Assembly: GCF_038561965.1 (NCBI RefSeq)
Contig: NZ_CP139348.1
Coordinates: 1,922,001 to 1,986,000 of the forward strand
Direction of reading: 5' to 3'
Origin: Stutzerimonas stutzeri
GTDB lineage: Bacteria; Pseudomonadota; Gammaproteobacteria; Pseudomonadales; Pseudomonadaceae
Length of the DNA: 64,000 nucleotides
Made by a program: the position numbers and the translations under genes. The notes under the pieces are model-generated. The model worked only from the letters and a program-made list of their open reading frames with translations. It was not told the DNA's origin and searched no databases. Below, in pieces: positions 58,618 through 64,000 of this stretch (positions are counted from its first letter, which is position 1; each line of letters opens with the position of its first letter).

Positions 58618-61600
58618 ATGGCGTTCTTTTCAGCGGCCAGCAAAGCCGACTTTCAGCAGCAATTGCAGACAGCGTTAGCGCAACACGTAGACACGAAAAT
58701 CCTGCCGCAACTGAATCTGTTCGCCGAACAGTTCTTCGGCATCGTCGCGTTGCCGGAACTCACCGAGCGGCGCATGAGTGACCTGGTTGGTTCGACGCTG
58801 GCCAGCTGGCGCCTGCTTGAGCGCTTCGACCCCGCCACGCCGGAAGTGCAGGTGTTCAATCCTGATTTCGAGAAGCATGGCTGGCAGTCGACCCACAGCG
58901 TGGTCGAGGTGCTACACCCGGACATGCCGTTCCTGGTCGACTCGGTACGCATGGAGCTGACGCGCCGCGGCTACAGCATCCACACCCTGCAGACCAGCGT
59001 GTTGCAGGTTCGCCGCGCCGCCGACGGCAGCTTGCTTGAACTTCTGCCCAAGGACCAGCGCGTCGCCGATAGCCATGCTGAATCGCTGATCTTCGTCGAA
59101 ATAGATCGCTGCGCCAGCCCGTCTGCGTTGCGCGAATTGGAGCAATCACTGCTCGGCGTGCTGGCCGACGTGCGCCAGGCCGTAGGCGATTTTTCTGCGA
59201 TGAAGGGCAAGGCCGTCGAGCTACAAGGGCGGTTGGAACGGGTCAATCTGAATATCGACGGCGACGAACTGGACGAAATTCGCGATTTCATGCGCTGGTT
59301 GGCCGACGATCACTTCACCTTCCTTGGTTACGAAGAGTTCTCCGTGCTGGAGCAGGCTGACGGCGGACGAATCGTCTACGACGAAAGCTCGCTGCTGGGG
59401 TTGTCGCGGTCCATGCGCACCGGGCTTTCGGAGGAAGAGCAGTCGCTCACTGCCCAGTCGGTGAGTTATTTGCGCGAGCCGCTGCTGCTGTCGTTTGCCA
59501 AGGCGGCCATGCCCAGCCGGGTGCATCGCCCGGCGTATCCAGACTTCGTGTCGGTGCGTGAATTCGATGACGAGGGGCGCGTGGTGCGCGAGTGCCGCTT
59601 CCTCGGTCTGTTCACCTCGTCCGTCTATACCCAGAGTGTGCGACGCATTCCGTTCATTCGCCGCAAGGTGGAGACGGTCGTGCAGCGGGCAAACTTCGGC
59701 AACTCCGCCCACTTGGCCAAGGAGCTGGTGCAGGTTCTCGAAGTGCTGCCGCGCGACGAGTTGTTCCAGGCGCCGATTGACGAGCTGTTCGAGAACGCTA
59801 TCGCCATCGTGCAGATCCAGGAGCGCAATCGACTGCGGCTGTTCCTGCGCTTCGATCCGTACCGGCGCTTCTGCTACTGCCTGGTATACGTACCGCGCGA
59901 CAGTTACTCGACCGAGACGCGGCTCAAGATCCAACAGGTTCTGCAGGAGCGGCTCGAGGCAAGCGATTGCGAGTTTTCCACTTACTTCTCCGAGTCCGTG
60001 CTGACGCGGGTGCAGTTCATCCTGCGCCTCGATCCCAGCAGGGCGGTACAGGTCGATCCAGTACGTCTGGAGCAGGAAGTGCTGCAGGCCTGCCGCACCT
60101 GGCAGGACGATTACCAGAGCTTGGTGGTCGAGCGATTCGGTGAGGCCAAGGGCACGCATCTGCTCACCGAGTTTCCCAAGGGCTTCCCGGCCGGTTACCG
60201 CGAGCGCTTTTCGCCGCAATCGGCCACCGTCGACATGCAGCATGTGCTCGACCTGAGTGAAGAGCGTCCGCTGGTGATGAGCTTCTATCAGCCGATCACT
60301 GCGGAAGAGAATCGCCTCCACTGCAAGCTTTACCACCTGGGCACGCCGCTGCCGTTGTCGGACATTCTGCCGATCATGGAGAATCTCGGACTGCGCGTGC
60401 TGGGAGAGTTTCCTTTCCGGCTGCGCGACCGAAACGGCGCTGAATACTGGATCCATGATTTCGCCTTCACTTATGCCGAAGGGCTGGAAATCGACCTCCT
60501 GGAGATCAACGAGGCGCTGCAGGATGCGTTCATCCATATCTATGGCGGCTTTGCCGAGAACGATGCGTTCAACCGGTTGGCCCTGACTGCCGGATTGGCC
60601 TGGCGGGAAGTGGCGCTGCTGCGAGCCTATGCGCGCTACCTCAAGCAGATTCGCATGGGCTTCGACCTGGGCTACATCGCCAGTGCACTGCTCAATCACA
60701 CGGACATTGCTCGCGAACTGGTGCGGCTGTTCAAGATGCGCTTCTACTTGGCGCGCAAGTTGGGTGACGAGGATCTGGCTGACAAGCAGCAGCGGCTCGA
60801 GCACGCGATTCTGAGTGCGCTGGATGACGTCGCAGTCCTTAACGAGGACCGTATCCTGCGGCGCTATCTGGCGTTGATCCAGGCGACCCTGCGGACCAAC
60901 TTCTACCAGCCGGATGCTAACGGCCGACCCAAACCGTATTTCAGCTTCAAGTTCGATCCGCGCGCTATCCCCGAAATGCCGCGACCGGCGCCGATGTACG
61001 AGATCTTCGTCTATTCGCCGCGGGTCGAAGGTGTGCACCTGCGTGGTGGCAAGGTTGCCCGTGGTGGGCTGCGCTGGTCCGACCGCGAAGAGGACTACCG
61101 CACCGAAGTGCTTGGCCTGGTCAAGGCTCAGCAGGTGAAAAATGCGGTGATCGTCCCAGGCGGCGCCAAAGGCGGCTTCGTACCGCGTCGTCTGCCTACC
61201 ACCGGTTCGCGTGATGACATTCAGGCTGAAGCGATCGCCTGCTATCGGATCTTCATCAGTGGCCTGCTGGACATCACCGACAACCTGCGCGAAGGCCAGG
61301 TCGCACCGCCGGCGAACGTACTGCGCTATGACGGCGATGACCCTTACCTTGTGGTTGCTGCGGACAAAGGCACGGCGAGTTTCTCGGATATCGCCAACGG
61401 CATCGCTGCCGAGTACGACTTCTGGCTCGGCGACGCGTTTGCCTCAGGCGGCTCGGCAGGTTATGACCACAAGAAAATGGGCATCACCGCTCGCGGCGCC
61501 TGGGTTTCCGTGCAGCGCCATTTCCGCGAGCGCGGCATCAATGTGCAGACCGACGTCATCAGTGTGATCGGCATCGGTGACATGGCCGGCGACGTGTTCG

Positions 61601-63468
61601 GCAACGGCTTGCTGATGTCCGAAACCTTGCAGTTGGTGGCCGCATTCAACCATCTGCACATCTTCATCGACCCGAATCCGGACCCGGCCCGCAGCTTCCT
61701 CGAACGCAAGCGACTGTTCGATTTGCCGCGCTCGTCCTGGACCGATTACGACGCGTCTCTGATCTCTGAGGGCGGTGGCATTTTCCCGCGTTCGGCAAAG
61801 CGGGTGCATATCACGCCGCAGATGAAGCAGCGCTTCGCCATCGAAGCGGACCAGCTGACGCCTGCCGAGCTGCTGAACGCGCTACTCAAGGCGCCGGTCG
61901 ATCTGCTTTGGAATGGCGGCATCGGAACCTATGTGAAGAGCAGCAGCGAAAGCCATGCCGAGGTTGGCGACAAGGCCAACGATGCGGTACGGGTCAACGG
62001 CGCCGAACTGCGGGCAAAGGTCGTGGGCGAGGGCGGCAATCTCGGTATGACCCAGCTAGGGCGCGTCGAATACGCCTTGCACGACGGCTCGAGCAATACC
62101 GACTTCATTGATAACGCCGGCGGGGTTGATTGCTCGGATCATGAGGTGAACATCAAGATCCTGCTCAATGAGGTGGTCAGCGCCGGTGACATGACCGCCA
62201 AGCAGCGAAACCAGCTGTTGTTCGAGATGACTGATGATGTTGCCGAACTTGTGCTGCACAACAACTACAAGCAGACCCAGGCGCTGTCCCAGGCACAGCA
62301 TCGCTCGCGCGAGCGGGCCGCCGAGTACGTGCGGTTGATCAACGCCTTGGAGGCCACGGGACAACTCGACCGTGCACTCGAGTTCCTGCCCTCGGATGAG
62401 GCTTTGGCGGATCGCGCTACGATTGGCAAAGGGCTGACTCGTCCAGAGCTTTCCGTACTGATTTCCTACAGCAAGATCGAGCTCAAGAAAGCGCTGCTGG
62501 ATTCCCGCGTTCCGGACGACGATTACCTCACTCGGGAGATGGACAGTGCGTTCCCGCAACGGCTCGCCGAGCAGTTCCGCGAGGCAATGCTGCAGCACCG
62601 CCTCAAGCGCGAAATCGTTGCCACGCAGATTGCCAATGATCTGGTCAATAACATGGGCATCACCTTCGTTCAGCGGTTGAACGAGGCGACCGGCATGAGT
62701 GCCGCGAATGTGGCTGGCGCCTATGTGATCGTCCGCGACATCTTCCATCTGCCGCACTGGTTCCGGCAGATCGAGGCGCTCGATCACAAAGTGCCTGCAG
62801 AGCTGCAACTGAGCCTGATGGACGAACTCATGCGTCTAGGGCGGCGTGCAACGCGTTGGTTCCTGCGCAACCGTCGCAGCGAGCTGGACGCGGCGCGGGA
62901 TGTCGCGCACTTCGGTCCGCGTGTCGCCGCTCTTGGGTTGAAGCTCGACGAGCTGTTGCAAGGTTCCACCCGCGACCATTGGCAGGAACGCTATCGGCGT
63001 TACACCGAAGCCGGTGTACCCGAGTTGCTCGCGCGTATGGTGGCGGGGACGAACCATCTGTACACGCTGTTGCCGATCCTCGAGGCGGCCGATGAGACCG
63101 GTCAGGTTCCCGCGCATGTCGCAGCAGCGTACTTCGCCGTCGGTGGAGCGCTGGAATTGCCCTGGTATCTGCACCAACTGAGCAACATGCCGGTGGCCAA
63201 TAACTGGCAGGCGCTGGCCCGTGAAGGCTTCCGTGATGACCTGGATTCCCAGCAACGCAGCATTACGGTCTCGGTGTTGCAGATGGAGAACGGCTCGGAG
63301 TCGATCAGTGAGCGGGTCGATGCGTGGCTGGCCCAACGGCCGGCACCGCTGGCGCGGTGGCGATCGATGTTGGCGGAGTTGCGTAGTGCGAGCGGTAATG
63401 ACTACGCGATATACGCTGTCGCTAGCCGGGAGTTGCAGGGGCTGGCGCAATCGGTAGGACATAGCTAA
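58618..63468 (+). CDS. gdhB: NAD-specific glutamate dehydrogenase, large 180-kDa type
   Basis: A 1616-residue enzyme of the large NAD-dependent class, full length. A long N-terminal regulatory part (ACT-like) precedes the catalytic core, where VARGGLRWSDREEDYRTEV starts near residue 808 and KNAVIVPGGAKGGFV follows. It makes 2-oxoglutarate and ammonium from glutamate, feeding amino-acid carbon to the TCA cycle. GCGGAG precedes ATG 58618. It has a good terminator of its own. Confidence 0.96.
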   Translation: MAFFSAASKADFQQQLQTALAQHVDTKILPQLNLFAEQFFGIVALPELTERRMSDLVGSTLASWRLLERFDPATPEVQVFNPDFEKHGWQSTHSVVEVLHPDMPFLVDSVRMELTRRGYSIHTLQTSVLQVRRAADGSLLELLPKDQRVADSHAESLIFVEIDRCASPSALRELEQSLLGVLADVRQAVGDFSAMKGKAVELQGRLERVNLNIDGDELDEIRDFMRWLADDHFTFLGYEEFSVLEQADGGRIVYDESSLLGLSRSMRTGLSEEEQSLTAQSVSYLREPLLLSFAKAAMPSRVHRPAYPDFVSVREFDDEGRVVRECRFLGLFTSSVYTQSVRRIPFIRRKVETVVQRANFGNSAHLAKELVQVLEVLPRDELFQAPIDELFENAIAIVQIQERNRLRLFLRFDPYRRFCYCLVYVPRDSYSTETRLKIQQVLQERLEASDCEFSTYFSESVLTRVQFILRLDPSRAVQVDPVRLEQEVLQACRTWQDDYQSLVVERFGEAKGTHLLTEFPKGFPAGYRERFSPQSATVDMQHVLDLSEERPLVMSFYQPITAEENRLHCKLYHLGTPLPLSDILPIMENLGLRVLGEFPFRLRDRNGAEYWIHDFAFTYAEGLEIDLLEINEALQDAFIHIYGGFAENDAFNRLALTAGLAWREVALLRAYARYLKQIRMGFDLGYIASALLNHTDIARELVRLFKMRFYLARKLGDEDLADKQQRLEHAILSALDDVAVLNEDRILRRYLALIQATLRTNFYQPDANGRPKPYFSFKFDPRAIPEMPRPAPMYEIFVYSPRVEGVHLRGGKVARGGLRWSDREEDYRTEVLGLVKAQQVKNAVIVPGGAKGGFVPRRLPTTGSRDDIQAEAIACYRIFISGLLDITDNLREGQVAPPANVLRYDGDDPYLVVAADKGTASFSDIANGIAAEYDFWLGDAFASGGSAGYDHKKMGITARGAWVSVQRHFRERGINVQTDVISVIGIGDMAGDVFGNGLLMSETLQLVAAFNHLHIFIDPNPDPARSFLERKRLFDLPRSSWTDYDASLISEGGGIFPRSAKRVHITPQMKQRFAIEADQLTPAELLNALLKAPVDLLWNGGIGTYVKSSSESHAEVGDKANDAVRVNGAELRAKVVGEGGNLGMTQLGRVEYALHDGSSNTDFIDNAGGVDCSDHEVNIKILLNEVVSAGDMTAKQRNQLLFEMTDDVAELVLHNNYKQTQALSQAQHRSRERAAEYVRLINALEATGQLDRALEFLPSDEALADRATIGKGLTRPELSVLISYSKIELKKALLDSRVPDDDYLTREMDSAFPQRLAEQFREAMLQHRLKREIVATQIANDLVNNMGITFVQRLNEATGMSAANVAGAYVIVRDIFHLPHWFRQIEALDHKVPAELQLSLMDELMRLGRRATRWFLRNRRSELDAARDVAHFGPRVAALGLKLDELLQGSTRDHWQERYRRYTEAGVPELLARMVAGTNHLYTLLPILEAADETGQVPAHVAAAYFAVGGALELPWYLHQLSNMPVANNWQALAREGFRDDLDSQQRSITVSVLQMENGSESISERVDAWLAQRPAPLARWRSMLAELRSASGNDYAIYAVASRELQGLAQSVGHS

Positions 63469-63529
63469 CCGCCCGGCCGTCTGGGGTCGATCTGATCCCA
63501 GACGGTTAGCCGCGGATCCGAAGTAACGC

Positions 63530-63561
63530 AGCGCACCGCCCTTGGGCGGTGCGCTGTTTTT
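63530..63561 (+). terminator. Rho-independent terminator after gdhB
   Basis: AGCGCACCGCC and GGCGGTGCGCT pair perfectly around CTTG, followed by GTTTTT. It is 62 bases after the gdhB stop and 51 bases from the end of the converging last gene. Confidence 0.88.
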
Positions 63562-63611
63562 ATGTTCAGGTCAGAGTTTTTCGAGAGAAATGATCGGAGG
63601 CGGGTGATGCT

Positions 63612-64000
63612 TCAGTCGTGCGCAGGCAGTCCGACCTTGAAGCGTGTGATCTGCGGTAAATCACGCAGGTAACGGATGAGGTCTGGCGCACCCGCTGCCT
63701 TCAGGCCCTCACCAATGGCGTTGGCGGTCGGATCGCGCTTCTCCAGCAACAGCAATTCCGAATTGCTGGTATCACGTAACAGGGTCAGGCGGGCATAGGG
63801 CACCTGGCTGTCGAGAAGCAATGCCATGAATTCACAGTCGCTCCATGCCTGGGCTGGCATTGTCACCGCGTGATATTCCGCGTCCAGCGCATGAACGCCA
63901 GAGCGGTCAAGGCGGTAATCGGTAACATCCGCCGTCAGCATCACTTCCAGGCCGCGTAGGCGGGCATAGGACACGGCACAGGCGAATGCTTCGAGATGGT
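63612..64000 (-). CDS. Hypothetical protein, 5' part beyond the window
   Basis: An open frame from the right edge to a stop at 63612, at least 128 residues, with the start outside the window (the GTG at 63974 is not needed, since the frame stays open further). The readable end contains AFACAVSYARLRGLEVMLTAD, LLLLEKRDPTANAIG and PDLIRYLRDLPQITRFKVG. No family was recognised and no membrane segment or signal peptide is seen. It converges on gdhB. Confidence 0.65.
   Translation of the reverse strand, partial: HLEAFACAVSYARLRGLEVMLTADVTDYRLDRSGVHALDAEYHAVTMPAQAWSDCEFMALLLDSQVPYARLTLLRDTSNSELLLLEKRDPTANAIGEGLKAAGAPDLIRYLRDLPQITRFKVGLPAHD

Noticed and set aside
59221..61038. 605-codon minus-strand frame inside gdhB
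   Set aside because: Shadow of the gdhB frame; gdhB is a full-length known enzyme.

Overview
The window is chromosomal DNA of a GC-rich gammaproteobacterium, almost certainly a pseudomonad and most likely of the Pseudomonas stutzeri (Stutzerimonas) group. I base this on gene content and gene order: it joins several blocks that, from memory, lie apart in P. aeruginosa PAO1 (glucose uptake, the aroC/mtn/speE block, the nadK-pepN block, assimilatory nitrate/nitrite reduction, and the moxR-bat-gdhB block). No rRNA, tRNA, CRISPR array, integrase, transposase or prophage was seen.

Layout. 1-7482: end of a GltR-type response regulator, sensor kinase GtrS, and a sugar ABC importer (gtsABCD) followed by a porin that reads as LamB family (maltoporin) instead of the OprB expected there. 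7493-9314: a tail-anchored GNAT-like protein and an alpha/beta hydrolase, on the minus strand. 9459-13674: aroC, an MFS transporter and the methionine-salvage genes mtnB, mtnD and mtnC. 13755-16653: two tiny PLDc_N membrane proteins, a histidine phosphatase, AlkA and SpeE. 16832-20805: the Anbu cluster (ATP-grasp, alpha-E, transglutaminase, Anbu peptidase). 21002-25417: RraB-like protein, LysR regulator, TSUP exporter, ChrA and DUF1853. 25625-32391: NadK, metallophosphatase, rhomboid, YeaC, DUF2797 and PepN. 32803-36265: a YCF48-type beta-propeller protein paired with a large RND/MMPL transporter.

36342-51460 is a nitrate-assimilation island, nearly all on the minus strand: nirB-nirD-nasC-cobA, a PP2C/Ser-Thr kinase fusion, the nitrate transporter NasA, a NIT-like membrane protein, and the NasT (ANTAR) / NasS pair. 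Its control logic can be read from the sequence. Three transcripts each have a GG-N10-GC sigma-54 promoter placed just before a leader with an AxxGxx hexaloop hairpin and an intrinsic terminator, the signature of ANTAR antitermination. Two lead to nirB and nasA. The third leads to a membrane protein of unknown function and is the best candidate for something undescribed. An orphan PfkB kinase and a thioesterase lie inside the island.

51636-58406 is a complete MoxR-DUF58-DUF4381-BatA-BatB/C-BatD operon on the minus strand. It is divergent from gdhB (58618-63468), a 1616-residue NAD-dependent glutamate dehydrogenase. The window closes inside an unidentified minus-strand gene. Repeats include a GTAGGGTGG-type palindromic element (three sites), a seven-copy CTCTGC tract after pepN, and an inverted-repeat-bounded insert of about 130 bp carried in frame inside nasC.
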